From Anisakis pegreffii (lineage: Eukaryota > Nematoda > Chromadorea > Rhabditida > Anisakidae): DNA of 64,000 bases. Below, in pieces: positions 29,627 to 43,174 of the stretch. The notes below the pieces were generated by a model, which did not search any database, had not been told where the DNA came from, and worked only from the letters and a program-made list of their open reading frames with translations. How positions within the stretch are numbered: position 1 is the first letter of the stretch; each line of letters begins with the position of its first letter. Where the stretch lies: NCBI GenBank assembly GCA_035041965.1, contig JAPYMA010000804.1, forward strand, positions 185,665 through 249,664, given 5' to 3'. The position numbers and the translations under genes were made by a program.

Positions 29627-32153
29627 GCTTTCAAGCGGATATACTGAAGTATTTATGTTATTAGTTATTGCTCATGTTAGACAATTAATGGATCAACAGT
29701 TTGATGCATCTGGGCATGAGTGCAGTTTCACAAATAGCTGTTTTTTAACAGAGCTATCGGGAGAAATCAACTATTAGAAAGTTATTTTGTCGGCTTTAGT
29801 GATGCATCCAATCGCTAAATGTACGAAATGAGGTGACAAAGTGAGGAAGTTTTCGAAAATAGGATAAGATATTCATATCGAGTATCAACATGATTAGGAT
29901 TGTTCTGATGGAGTCTTATCGACATAATTCATTGCTATGTTGTTTAGAATTTTTTTCATGGGAGGAGTTTATTTTCAATAGAGACGAGAGAAAAGATTTG
30001 GAGAAAGAAATCTATTTGTATTGGATTTTTCGGACCTATTTCATTATGACCTATTTCATTTATCCATTTATTGTTCACTTATTCATCTGTCATTATTAAT
30101 TTTTGATTTCATTTTTATTTCAATTTCACGAATGCCCTTTATTTTAGTTCTCTCGTTATCGATCACATCCTGTTTTCGACAGATTTTGTTCAGTTCACCA
30201 ATATGAATTTAAAAATTTGCTTTCAAGAGAGAGTGTAGAAATTAGGTTACGGTAAAGATAACTGGCATTCGAGATATCATACATAAATAATGAATTCATA
30301 TGCGATTTTTTGCGGATGGTAAAAAAATGGAACAGTCGGTATTATCTTGATAAATGGCACAGTTGTAGTCGCTATATTATGAGGGATTCATTGAAGTTTT
30401 GATGCGATACTAAGTTTTTTGAAATTTATTCAACATCTAATGCAATAAAGTTTATTAGTATGATCTCGCTGTTGTATCAAAGTAGGAATATATGAAGTTA
30501 AGTGAGTGATTTTCAGAAACTCCAAATGAAAATTCCACTTATACAATGCACGCTTGTCATTGATCATTGTTTGTGAATACGGGGTCAGTGAGCTGAACAA
30601 AGCCTGCTTACGCGATTTTCATATGCGATTAAAATGAAATCGTGAAATGGGAAAGTTGCTTATGGAGAGAGAAAGCAAGAAGTGGACAGCACGTAGGGGG
30701 AAGCACTATAATAGCAGCTGATCATGACATTGAAGGGTCATACTTAATTAGCATTTGTTATGAGTGGTACTATTTGATGAAGATTTATTGAAAATGACGC
30801 AAAGAAGCGATTAAACAATGAGATTAGTCAAAACATAAGAGCGCCACTGAAGAAGAAAGTGAACATATGAAGGCGCTGTGATAATTCTGATGAAGTGACC
30901 AGTTATGAAGAAGTAAGCGTTAGGCATATTCGAGAGATAGATAATGACTGGACTGTCGAGGTGAGAAGGAAAGGGGTTGGTTGTATGGAATTGTGATGTG
31001 ATGTGATATGATCAAGATGTTCATTTGTGTGTCAAGAAATAGGTATTTGCTTAGATAAGATACCATGGAACCATCCGTTTTGTACTTTTATCATCAATCA
31101 AAGACTTGATTGTTTCATCATTTCATTCTCATAACAAACGATGCTTAGTTACTGCAGAATGGGGTCAATGCTTATCATTTTCGTATTATTATACAGAGTT
31201 GTAAGCATTTTAACAGAAATGAACAAACATAATGGTGCTCTGCTACACATCAATTCCAAACATCGATAACATTAATCGCTGATTGTTATTGTTTAGATTC
31301 GAAAACAGACATTGCGATGAAGAGTGGTTAGGTGAAAATGGAACTTTATTTGGTTGTGATCAATCATTCAAAATAGTTAAATTTTTCTTGTTGTGTCAAA
31401 TATGGTACGAAAGAAGATGATATGTGAGTGAGAGGAAGTGATGCAGTGATAGAAGAAGTGATAATTTCGAATGGATCGCATGTGGATTTGTGCATGTGAG
31501 AAACGTTCGTGAAGTGCAATACTTCGAAATGAAATATTGACTCATCAATGAACAGAAACAATATTGTGGACGTTCGTTGAGATATTTGGTTCGGGTTTTA
31601 GGGAAGAACGAAGAAGACTATCTGATGAATGGTGACGAATAGAATCAATTCATTTTAGAGTCTTTAATAAGTGGTGTAAAAAAAGAAGAGGAAATAATGG
31701 ATAATGGGTGATAAATTTCAATGATAGCGATAATGAAGATCATAAGAAAGTCAATAAAAGTGATAGGGTGGTTGTTTTGGGATGAATGTATGGATGGAGG
31801 GGGTACCAATAGACTTGAACTGATGAAAATGAGAAGAGATAATGAATTGATGTGGGAGCAATTGATCTTATAAAAGTGGACATGAGCGTTGGACAGGAGG
31901 GAGGCAGGGGTGATGGAAAGGGAGGGGGTTCATAAGAAAAAAGGAAGGGGTTTATTGATAGCAGTTGTGATGACGATGAAGTAATAGCAACACTGATGTA
32001 GAGTAATCAATTATAGGTGATCACTTAATAAGGAAGTTACTGCTGCGCACCATTATATAATAGCAATGACAGTGTTCGTAATTTTAAGACAAAAACCAGA
32101 ATCATTCCTATTAATAGATACGTTTCAATGAAAAACCAACCAATAACATGCAT

Positions 32154-32268
<115 letters not shown>

Positions 32269-34572
32269 ATATTTGCTGTTTATTGTGATCGGTTCTGGTT
32301 ATTGCAGTTTGTACCTAATGAAAAAGAAACCGGAAATATAAGAACGGGAATTCATAAAACTGATTATTTGATTGATTGTGCTTTATTATATCATATCATA
32401 TCAACTTCATCATTATTATTGATCCATTTGTTCATATTTTTAATATGTCCGTACAGAATTGTTACTGAAGATCAATGTATTTTCAAGAAGAAAATTTCAA
32501 TCTCATTATATTGCTTTCGATCGTTGGCATATCATAAGAAATTATTGTCATACCATATCATTTGTGAGTTGTCATTGTTATTATTATTGTTATTAATTCA
32601 TTAATTTATTTATTTATTCATCTGTTTAATCAGCAGCGTTCATCTATTCAACAACGCATTACGGGTTTATACCTCTCTGTTATCACCAGTATTACATTCT
32701 TCCTTGCATCATTCCATGCAGCTAACAATAACAGTGCGGGGAATCATCTGACTTCATGAAACCCTAACTTCCATTATTGATTTGGCGAGTAGGGCAACTC
32801 TCACATATTGCCCAATTATTTCTAGAGAGAGGGACTCAGAAAGAGCCGAAAAATGCGATGCGCGTAATCGATTGAACATGCATCCAATGATAGCTATTTG
32901 AAACAGTTGACAGTAGTAAGCCAGTAATGTTTCGGGATCAACAATAAACAATTCATTTAACCGAATGGGTCTCTAGCATCGGCAGACCAATTGTTCAAGT
33001 CCAAATAACGAGTCCTATTATTATTATTCTTAGCATTAGTATCATATAAAATAACAACGAACTGTTGTTTGGAACACTGACGAAAGATAGCAATTATTTG
33101 TTTGTTGTTTGATTTAGAATGAGGAATACTAAACATTATTCTTATGTTTCTGTGCATATGTGTGCGCAAGAGGGCATGATGATCAATTGATATCGATAAT
33201 TGGATAGATAAGTAAGCGATGGGCATCTCTAAAGTGTCATCTTATCGAATGGCGTTGATTACGTAAACTAACTGTGTAGGGAAATTCCCATCCTTTCACT
33301 TCAGTCCTCTTTCATCTTGTTTTTCCCTCTCCCAGCGAGACATCATCCTATGCTGGGGGTCTCCCTTGCCTTGAAAAGAACCTGTTTGATAAAGGACTCT
33401 GTTAATGTTGAGAAAGTATGATGATGCATATCAATAATGAACGCTCTCAACACTTGATTCGCTTTCGAATTCACCATAAAGTAATCGTCAGTCAAGCATT
33501 CACATCTGTTCGGTTAAGACACTTAACTGAATCTGTTAACGAAACAGTGACGGAATTATGTCGTAAAAAGATCCATAAAAATTGGGAGCAACTTGAAAGT
33601 GGGGAGGACATATCGTGCAAAATTGTTCATATTTTGTAGTTTAATCAAAAATGTCCATTCAAACGCAAGAATATTACGTATGTATCTTGATTAGTTTGTT
33701 TTCGATTAGAAAGTAAAGTTATTTGATTGAAATTATTGTGAAAAAGAAAATTATTTAAGGTTTCCATAAATTGTGATGAATGCATGAAGTTCTCCGTTGC
33801 AGTTAATCATTTACAAAAACTACTAGCCATGGGTTGATTGTTCCTGGTATGTATGGTGAGAGTGTATGTCTCGAAATAATATCGAAACCAGATATGATCC
33901 AGTGGCCAACCCCGTCTCGAAAGGAAAGAAGGTGGAAGATTCTATTGTCTCGAATGCCGGTGTGAAACGAAAAATTTCGAGAAAGGACCGATACAAGATG
34001 GGAGGTCCATCTCGATTGACTGAGACGATACAGAGTATTTATGGGAGGCATTTTCATCTCATTTCATTTCGACTAGACTTTTCTCCTCGAAAAGAGAAGT
34101 TCATCTGAAAACGTAAATGATTGAAGTACAGTGAATTGCCATCACTATCAGATGCTCTTCATGTGACCAGTGCATCATGTTCTTATGTCAAATCGCATCC
34201 ATCCATAACAATTGCGATAACCTAATTATCGTTGTGGAAGCGTTTCGTTATTTTTACTGGTCGCTTGTAAATGCAGAATCGATACGCAGTTTGCTAGAAA
34301 TTGGTATGGAAAATTTCATCGTGATCATATTATTAGGTTGGGACGACTGGAGCGAGGGTGGGGGGAAAAGAGAACTGTTGTCGTTTACTGTAGAACAACG
34401 TTGAAATGTATGCGGTACCGATCAAGAAACAAACCTTCCAAGAAAGCCTTTCAAACCTCTCAAAACCCTCCCTCAAACCTAACATTTCGTTATCGTCATT
34501 ATCATATAATGTTGTGTGAATCGTATCGCCAAATCGAGTTTTATTCATAAATCGATTCTCACATCATCATCA

Positions 34573-34590
34573 TTTTCTCTCGTCTTGCAG
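34573..34590 (+). promoter_or_regulatory. Splice acceptor just upstream of mucolipin ATG
   Basis: The run ttttctctcgtcttgcag ends at 34590, and the ATG follows at 34598. A strong pyrimidine-rich acceptor this close to the start codon is what a nematode spliced-leader trans-splice site looks like. It could equally be the end of an ordinary 5'-UTR intron. Confidence 0.55.
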
Positions 34591-34597
34591 ATAGAAT

Positions 34598-37500
34598 ATG
34601 CCTGGGCGTCCAGGAAGGCGGCCACGTTCAACATCAGCGACAGGCACATATCGTACAGTACCAACGGATCGTGAAACAACGACAGGTGACCTAACTGGAA
34701 CAAGGTTTCAAGATTTTCAAATAATAAGTGTCTTTATCGGAGAATATCTCATGTGCACACATTTCTCCTTCCACACATTCAACTGTCAACAGTTGCATTC
34801 TTCAGTTGGATGACCGCTTCCGAGTCAGTAGGTGGATTCTGTGCTGGTAGTGAGGTGAATGATAACGAATATGTGCATATTCTCGCGGATTTATCGGAGC
34901 AGGATAGGAATATCGGCGAGAGATTGCGAAGACATTTGCAATTCTTTTTCATGGATCCACTCATGAAATGGCGTGTTCGAAGACAATTCCCTTTCAAGTT
35001 ATTCTTGCAGATTCTTAAAATTATCTTCATTACTATACAGGCTAGTTATCATTTTCAGTTTCGAGTGTTGACATTGTTATTGTTATCATTATTACTATTA
35101 TTATTATCATTATTGTGAGCATCATCAGTATTATTAAAATTACTGTATTCTTATTTGATATGTTTGCAATATGCATGTGTATTGTTCATGTATATGGCAA
35201 TAATGACAATTGAAAGTTTATATAATCCAGTATCTACTGTATATATAGAATAAACAAAGAAATCTTTTCAGTTGATATTATTTGCCGAACTGCGTATGTC
35301 ACATATAGATTTTATTGATGATACTAGTACGGTGATGAGACACAAGTTTTTGAAAGATTGGAATGATGAGCGTGATGCTTTAGTATATCCTCCATCTTCG
35401 GGCCGTTATTCCGTTTTTACGGGACCTGACATCATCAACCAATTCGCTTTCATGATCGATTCTGTAAGATCGATCAAACAATCTGCTTTGTCGTTTCATG
35501 CTTGTGTTGTTTCAAGATTTGCTGTCAATATCATCGCATAACTATTGTTTTTATGAACTGTTTGAAGCTTAAAGTTAAATCTTCGATTGATTTGATCAAT
35601 ATTTGCATTAGAAGGTGTTGAAATGTGGTTGAATTTCAGTACTATATGTTACAAGAAGAATCGTTCGCAAGTTTTTCATATGACACATCTTTAATTCATC
35701 GTGAGAAAAGGACGCTGAATGAAACAGCAGCTGTGGTGAATAGGATCAGTTTCGATCAGATACCCTTTTTAGAGCTCTGTATTCATCGTATCGCCAATGT
35801 GACTGTTTTCAATGATACTTATGAATTTGATATCTCGGAGATTGATGGTTTGTTTCCACATTGTTGTCGTTATCGTTGTATTCTTGTTTTTAATCGTCGA
35901 TGTTCTGGGTATATTTAGTGACTGGTTTTGTACATGAAATTGCAGGATGTTTCAAGCTGAATTTCACCGAGGAAGAAGTGCAAAAGGTTCATAACAACAG
36001 CTGGTCATTGGAGGAGATTTTACGTGTGCGTGGTATAACATTCAAGCCGGAAGATGCGTTGATTATATCGAAAGCTGAATTGAAATTCAAATTACGAACG
36101 ATTCATTTCAGTCCGGTGTCGACGGATCAGCGACCTGAGTGCTATCTCATTGCCGTTAGTTGCTCCTATTTCTTTGAGCAGAAACATCGCCCATTTCACT
36201 GACTATGAGCAGTAAACTGGCAACACTTATATTCATAAAGAAAAGTCACATCTGTGAACTAATGCTAAGTTGATAATAGGTTACAATAACCTTTGATAAC
36301 TCGCGACATACTGGTCAAGTGTTCATATCTTTGTCGACAGAAATCAGTTATGTGAACCTTTGTAATGGTCGAATTTTGCAAGGTGTTTCTTGTTATTATT
36401 ATTATTGTCATATTAATATTGTTATTATTGTTCTATTAATATTATTAAAGTGTGTTATTATTGTTACGATTATTGTTATTATTACTGTTATTGTCGCTTT
36501 TATTGTTATTGTCACTATTTTTGTAATTGGCTTAAGGAGGTGGTTTAGCGACAGATGCTATAGTGATTGGTGTGATCGACGTCATAGTTTTAATGCTGTG
36601 TATTGCATCGCTTATGTTGTGTTGTCGTGCACTCATTCGTGCACATCTTTTAAAAATGGTTTGTTTATTTATTTATCATTTGGTATTTTGTATTAATTGT
36701 TTATTGTTACTATTATTGTTATTATTAGTATAATATTATGTTAGATGAATGTTAATTTTAGACAACTTGTGATTATTTTGAATGTGTATTGAAGCGGAAA
36801 TTAGCACTGAGTGACGAACTGGAATTTTTGAATTTGTGGTATGTGATGATTGTTATAAATGACATCTGCATTGCTCTGGGAACGGTATTTAAAATCAGTA
36901 TTGAATTCAGAGTAAGTCATTTTGTCATGGTATTGTTATTGTTATCGTTATTATTATTATTATTGCTATTATGGGCGAGTTCATATTACATAAATGAGAT
37001 TTGCAGGATTTTGACAGTGACTTATTCACGACAACTGGCATTTTATTGGGTATTGGTGCCTTGTTGGTTTATGTCGGTGTACTTCGATATTTTTGTTTCT
37101 TCTCGAAATATAACGTGATTTTTATCATTTTTATTGACGATTATATTGTCATTATTACTGTTGCTGTTGGTCATCACAAAACTAAACTTTATGGTTTCGT
37201 TTCAGATTCTTATATTAACAATGAAGCGAGCGTTGCCGAATATTTTACGTTTCATGTCGTGTGCAGCAGTACTTTATATGGGATTTCTGATCGCTGGTTG
37301 GGTGATTATCGGTCCATATAGTTTAAAAGTATCAGACTTCCTTTTCTTCTCGTCTAGATTCATGCCAGTTTTTCAAAACAATTCATTACAATTCCAATGA
37401 TTTTTGACCGAATTTTGTTGGACTTCATTGTCATAACAGATTTGCAAAAACTTTTCAGTTTTTATTCATTCATTCGAGGATCAAACTTCGTTCAGTTGGA

Positions 37501-38518
37501 GGTTTTCAATTTCGTATTTATTTGAAAAAAAAAAACTGAATTTTTGAGCTGGTTCGAAATGTTGAGCGATTGCATTATATATGAATGACTGGTGGGGAGG
37601 CAACAGTTGAATATTCATGAATAACATTACCCACAATCCATGACTGTTTAGCTCTTAACTATTTACAAAATATTCTCTTGATCAGTTCCGAACACTCGGC
37701 AAATCGTCGGAAGCGTTATTCTCACTGTTGAACGGCGATGATATGTTTGCGACATTCTTCACGATCAACGATTCAAATACAACGATAAAAATTTTCGGAA
37801 CAATCTATATCTACGTATTCGTTTCGTTGTTTATATATGTCGTCTTATCGCTCTTCATTGCCATCATTATGGATGCATATGAGATTATTAAGGTTACTGT
37901 TGTTTCTATTCACTTGTCTCTTTTATTGGTTCGTTGATTTATTTCTGTTATATGTTAAGGAGCATTACAATGGCGATTTAAAAATGGAATATTCGGCACT
38001 GCGTGCATTTGCAAACAGTGATTCAACGAACGTTCAACAGCAGATATCAAGCGATGAGATTCGTCAACAGTTTTCACCAAGAAATTTGATAAGACTTGGT
38101 TGTTACTTATGTATCTGAATTGATTTGTTTGATGAGATGTTTCTTGAATGCTATCTGCAAATTGCACACTGATTAATTTTGAGTACTTGATCGTTGCAAT
38201 TATATTGCAGACACTGTCGATACAACTGAATGTTTCAATATATTTTCGCGTTTTCGCGATTGGTATCGAACAAAACGTGCTAACGGTACCAATGATAGTG
38301 CTAATGGTACACCATCAACGACCAACTTTCCCTATAATTCGTTCACAAATCCCAATTTAATCCAAGCCCAACATCCACCAACTACAACAACAGCCATATT
38401 GCCATGCTCCGCTTCTGATCACCAATACCAGCACACAACAACTAATGATGACCCACCTATACAGATCGAAGGCCTCTCATCACCCACCACAAATAATGAT
38501 ACTTCTGTTATCACCTGA
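34598..38518 (+). CDS. cup-5: Mucolipin (TRPML) endolysosomal cation channel, 736 aa
   Basis: TRPML channels release Ca2+ and other cations from late endosomes and lysosomes and are needed for lysosome formation. Exons: 34598-34704, 34806-35040, 35272-35463, 35640-35847, 35946-36154, 36280-36382, 36537-36658, 36762-36911, 37007-37114, 37206-37328, 37686-37892, 37960-38098, 38211-38518; all phases close. RLRRHLQFFFMDP at about 75-87 precedes TM1, as in mucolipins. A long luminal loop follows with paired Cys and VTITFDNSRHTG. TM2 to TM6 follow, and the pore selectivity motif NGDD is at about 535-538 (SLLNGDDMFATF). The C-terminal tail is Thr/Pro/Asn-rich and the least certain part. The second intron appears to start with GC instead of GT. 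A polyadenylation signal aataaa lies at 38751-38756. The model is slightly longer than vertebrate mucolipins because of both ends. Confidence 0.94.
35041..35271 (+). other. cup-5: Probable GC-AG intron of the mucolipin gene
   Basis: The exon must end ...ITIQ and the next must begin LILFAEL to match the mucolipin TM1 (VTIQLVLFGL in the family). The junction is cag|gctagt at 35041, so the donor is GC. No GT donor nearby gives the right phase 0. The acceptor ttttcag at 35271 is ordinary. Confidence 0.8.
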
Positions 38519-38629
38519 ACATTTTTACGCCTTTCTTATACCGCTTTTCTCTACCAATCACATTGCATTGTTTCACGCAATTTTTGCGAAATTTTATTAG
38601 TCAATCCACATAAATTTTCATGCATATGA

Positions 38630-38693
<64 letters not shown>

Positions 38694-38760
38694 GTGATCA
38701 ATTTGTATTTTTTAAATTTTATATTTTACGTTTCAATCAAGCAATTTTCAAATAAATCAT

Positions 38761-38816
<56 letters not shown>

Positions 38817-39454
38817 TAAACAAAAGACGAGTGGTCAAAAGCCAACTTCTCTAAACATATGCACATGTAAATATAAGAATGTATGTCTAGAATAATGAGC
38901 ATGAGTTGTGTCAAAACCAAACTAAAAACAATGATAGAACGCACCGGGGTAATTCACAGTCAATAAATAAAACTCAATAAGTCTTTTTTTTCATCAATAA
39001 AACGATATGAAAATTAAGATGACAATCAACTGATTAATGATCAAAACTGACCACAAATAATAACACAAAAATCAATTCATGATGTATCGGAAAGATTGAA
39101 TCGTCACTATCAGCGCACTGGTGATGATCATCTCGTGTTTAACAATGAATGTTAAGAGATCATAATAGTGATTACCATAATAATCTTAGCAACAGCAAAT
39201 AATAATAAGGACAGTAATAATGATGGTAAAAGTCTCGATGCTTGTAACTGACACACTGATCTGAATCTTTGCGACATACCTACGAAACGTGCTCATCAAG
39301 AAGCTGGAACTTTGTGAGTGTATTAACACAAAGTGTATGATAATTATAGTCAACAAAGCAATGAGAACAACAACAAAAAAATGATAATAATAACATATGT
39401 GGTGAAGTACAATTGAAAGTTGGATGTAACAATATAAAGTTTTCATAAATACTT
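38519..39454. other. Convergent intergenic region, mucolipin and Fringe-like
   Basis: Apart from the TA tracts and 3' UTR signals (aataaa at 38751-38756), I see nothing gene-like. The minus-strand ORF 39186-39488 merely runs on from the last Fringe exon region in another frame. Confidence 0.6.
38631..38813. repeat. Two TA tracts in the mucolipin 3' flank
   Basis: Alternating TA at 38631-38690 and again at 38763-38813, separated by 72 bases containing the likely poly(A) signal at 38751-38756. Both lie between the convergent mucolipin and Fringe genes. Confidence 0.95.
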
Positions 39455-42400
39455 TTAACGACGACAATTCAGTCGAAACAAGAAACAATGCAACGAACGA
39501 AACCGTTGCGGATCATCTCCAAATGCATATTCCTGCGGTACATCGACCAAATTCTTCGCAAATCTGCTGTTCATTCTATCACCAGCACTAAAGCTAATCT
39601 GAAAGTACATTATTATTGCTATTATAACATTCTTTGTTTATGATATCAAAGTGATCAAAAACAAAAACGAAACACCCAAAATGACCTGTTTGAACAGATC
39701 CTCCCGCTCAATCGTTTCAAGTTCCTCTAAATGCGAATGAAAACCATTCACTACAGTCAATTTCACATTCAATAAATGCTCTGAAAATTATTATTAGTAT
39801 TATTATTACTATTATCACAATCACGCATTCATTGTCACATATACACATCGATATTATCAAAACAGAATAAGAGAAATCAAATTACCAATTAGATATCCCA
39901 GAGTAACATCATCCGGCAATTTCAAATGTTCAGCTAGCCTTTCAAACCCACCATTTTTAATATATGGGCCCATTTTAGTGATGAGCGATCTCGATAAACA
40001 AAATCCAGCTCCACCGGTTGCAAACCAAAATTTAACCTAAAATTTTTAGATGACTTGTTGATGTCAGCTTATAAAATCATAGTAACAATGTGGTTTTTAT
40101 GGTCACGGTTGAAATGATCATCATTGTCATGACTTCTATGATCTATGATCTGAAATACCTTATCATGTTTGGAATCAACAGAGATTGGACCAGTTGTGGA
40201 TGGTTTACCCAAATACCAGTCTTTACTTGGGTTTAACTGCTTCAATAAATGAGATAATTCCATCAAATTAACATAGTTATCATCATCGAAATGACAAGAC
40301 CATCTGAAAATTTTCAAATTGTGTGCAAATGTACAGTGGATCGCAGATAGTTTCTTTAAAAATGCACAACATCAATTACAATTATAAATATAACATCTGC
40401 TGACAACACAACGACTGGGCTGAATCATTTGGGCCAATCATAAATCAAATGGAGCAATAAAACTTCTATGAGATTTTTTACGACCAATATTCTAGCAGCA
40501 ATATCTTAATCATCATTTAACAGCGTTATTGTTTAATATGATCATATCGCTATCATATTTTGAATGCATTTTTTTACGCACAGATTTGGTGCCCACAAAT
40601 TTGGTGCTACACAAAGTTTGACGAGCAGAATTCGCAGAGAAAAATTATTTCGGCAATGACAATATCACAACCAAACGAAAGGAAAGTGAATAAATCTAAC
40701 GATAGCATACAACAATCTATATGATTCATTAAAAAGCACCATCGACAATCGCCCCTTCTATTTTTCATGTCGTAGAATACAATGCAGTAAGACTACTGCA
40801 TATTGTATTGTACTGTATTGGTCTACCAATAAACACCGGCAACAACGTAAAAACCGTTCGTCTAAAAGAACAACACCGAATGACTGCCTCACTATTAGCA
40901 AGCCATCAAATCCATCAACAACCGAAGACGACAACGATAAATGTGATCGTTTAACCTCTGCATTCTTCAAGCCTTCGTATTCCATCAAACTTTACTTTAC
41001 CATTTTTAATCCCACTTCAGCCATTTTGAACTTTTAACAACTCTCTTTCGACAGCCAATTTATGGCATGCTAATGTTTTGTCGAATACAAGCCTTATCCG
41101 AATTCAAATAAAACTCGAATGATTGCCTCGGAAGAGACTAATTTGATGTCGAAGAAGCGTTTGCTCCTACGCTCCTTTGATATCAAATCAATCTCTCTCC
41201 TTCTCACCACTTTGCACTTATTTTATCAATTAAATATTTCCTTTGACGAGGACGTAAACCCTATCATCCATCAATAAAAACTATCCAATCCACTCGAGCT
41301 ACACATCTGGTACCGTCTAATCACACAAAGTCTTTTGAAAATATGTAATATCAGTGCTGCTTCACCAACAATAACGTTCGCATATTATAGGTATGTAAGT
41401 GTGAACATCCATCCATCACATTATACATTTAAATCGTGGGAAACAAATCAAAATCCAAGCGGGAGGTATCATCGCCTTCCATTACATTTTCATTTGGTAT
41501 CTCATCAGCAATAACAACAAATTACTCCTTATGTGTTATATACTATCGTTCATACCACTTACTGTTCGAACACAAACAACATTGCTTATATTGTGCGGTG
41601 ACAACGCTCATTACAATAACAGTAATAATAACAGTAATAGTAATAATAACAGTAATAGTAATAATAACAGTAATAATAATAACAGTAATAATACTAATAC
41701 TAATACTAATAATAATAATAACAATGGTGATTTAAAAAATGCAAAATATATTGAAGAGTAGCTTACTTTGCGTTTTTCTCATGAAATAATTGTAACTCGA
41801 AGTTCATTTTGCAGCAAAGACCTTCCCTGGAACGAAGTGATTAATTCAGTCACTAAATAACCAAACTTAAGCAATGTACACACCTTGTATGTTGCTGATC
41901 ACATTCATTCGCGACTATCACATGATTTCTGGTCGATTTATTGAATGTCTCATCTTCGGAATCTGTCACAAAATATATCTGAAACAATAACAATTGCAAT
42001 AACAATTAATAGTGACAAAAACAATAATAAATAATAACATTATGGGGTGCAAGTTGAAACCATGTTTCAGTGATATCTTTGGCTCGATTTTCGTGATATC
42101 TGCGGGTGGTTCGAACAGCAATGATTATCTCGTTTAAATCTGCCAAAAAGAACTTCGACGAAATTCGATCATGATCCTGTAAAGCACTTATTCAATGTAA
42201 TCGGCGATGAAAAATTTTCACCTCAAGATTATTGATTAGCCCAGATTTTTGGGCTCAAGCTTCATTTCAATTTCTGGTTCACGCTTAGGCTCAAACTGAT
42301 GGATTTTGAAGCATACAGCTAATAAACTCAACTTCAGTTTACATTCTGGTTCATTCGATTAAAAAACGCACAAGCAAGAGATATTCATATAGAGTATTGC

Positions 42401-42779
42401 GTCAAATGAAAGGATACGACGCATGATCCGTACGATCTCTTTTATTCCATACCAATCTTGTATATTGAAAAATGAATGAATATGAATAGAATTATCCATA
42501 AATTTGAATAAATTACGTAAAATAGGCTAATTGATCATTTGAGAAACAAACAAACAAATGAAGAAATAAACAAACATTTCGTGCGAATGATGACAGCGAT
42601 AATGAAAAATGCTGTGTTGATAATAATGAGGATGATGTGCAAAAAATGATTGCTGATAGAATTATGAAAAGTGTTGTAGCAATCAACATTATCGTTATTA
42701 TTGACCAATAAAAGAAATTGGTTCTACTTGATAAGACATTTGATAAAACGATACGTTGAAGATGACGGTTGTATTGCAT
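39455..42779 (-). CDS. fng: Fringe-type beta-1,3-N-acetylglucosaminyltransferase, 343 aa
   Basis: Fringe enzymes add GlcNAc to O-fucose on Notch EGF repeats in the Golgi and tune ligand choice. Exons in coding order: 42576-42779, 42039-42176, 41884-41978, 41767-41826, 40159-40303, 39886-40036, 39686-39780, 39455-39598; all phases close and total length suits the family. Residues 1-21 are basic and cytosolic, followed by a single membrane anchor at about 22-46 (type II topology). Family motifs appear in order: EIIIAVRTT, ETWF, VTDSEDE, GLCCKM, the metal-binding DDD at about 172-174 (CHFDDDNYVN), WYLGKPS, FWFATGGAGFC, LPDDVTLGYLI, FHSHLE, and near the end DDPQRFRSLHC, which is diagnostic of Fringe rather than other GT31 enzymes. 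The first exon is the weakest call: it rests on phase, length and the anchor. The donor gttatt after 42039 is weak. Convergent with mucolipin. Confidence 0.88.
41618..41735. repeat. AAT/AAC/AGT minisatellite in Fringe-like intron
   Basis: Regular array with a unit of about 15 bases built from aataacagt plus aatagt, decaying into aat and act repeats. Lies in the intron 40304-41766. The Asn/Ser ORFs are artefacts. Confidence 0.9.
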
Positions 42780-43127
42780 ACGATTGCAAGAATGTTAATG
42801 AATACGATTAGTTTGAGCAGTGATAATAAATAATGCCGAGCATGAATAATGAACGATTCTGAAATCTTCATCTTCAAAATTCTTCATCTTGAAACAAATT
42901 ATCAACAATTAACGTAACAATTTCCCCTCCCTCCCCCTAAACTGTCGTGCACTTTGCATGCAACACAAAAACTAATTTATCAAAAGTTTGAGGCACACAA
43001 TGAGCGTGCGATCTTCCGAGTATTAAATCTGACCTTCAAAAATTCTTGTATTTTTTAACGGAGATTGAATGAAATTAAATTTTGCTAAACTCCAACAATC
43101 CAATAGGCACATGCACAGGAGAGTAAA

Positions 43128-43174
<47 letters not shown>

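Noticed and set aside
36155..36279. Direct read-through of the mucolipin exon past 36154 (VSCSYFFEQKHRPFH)
   Set aside because: It ends in a stop, while splicing 36154 to 36280 restores the family motif TITFDN in frame.
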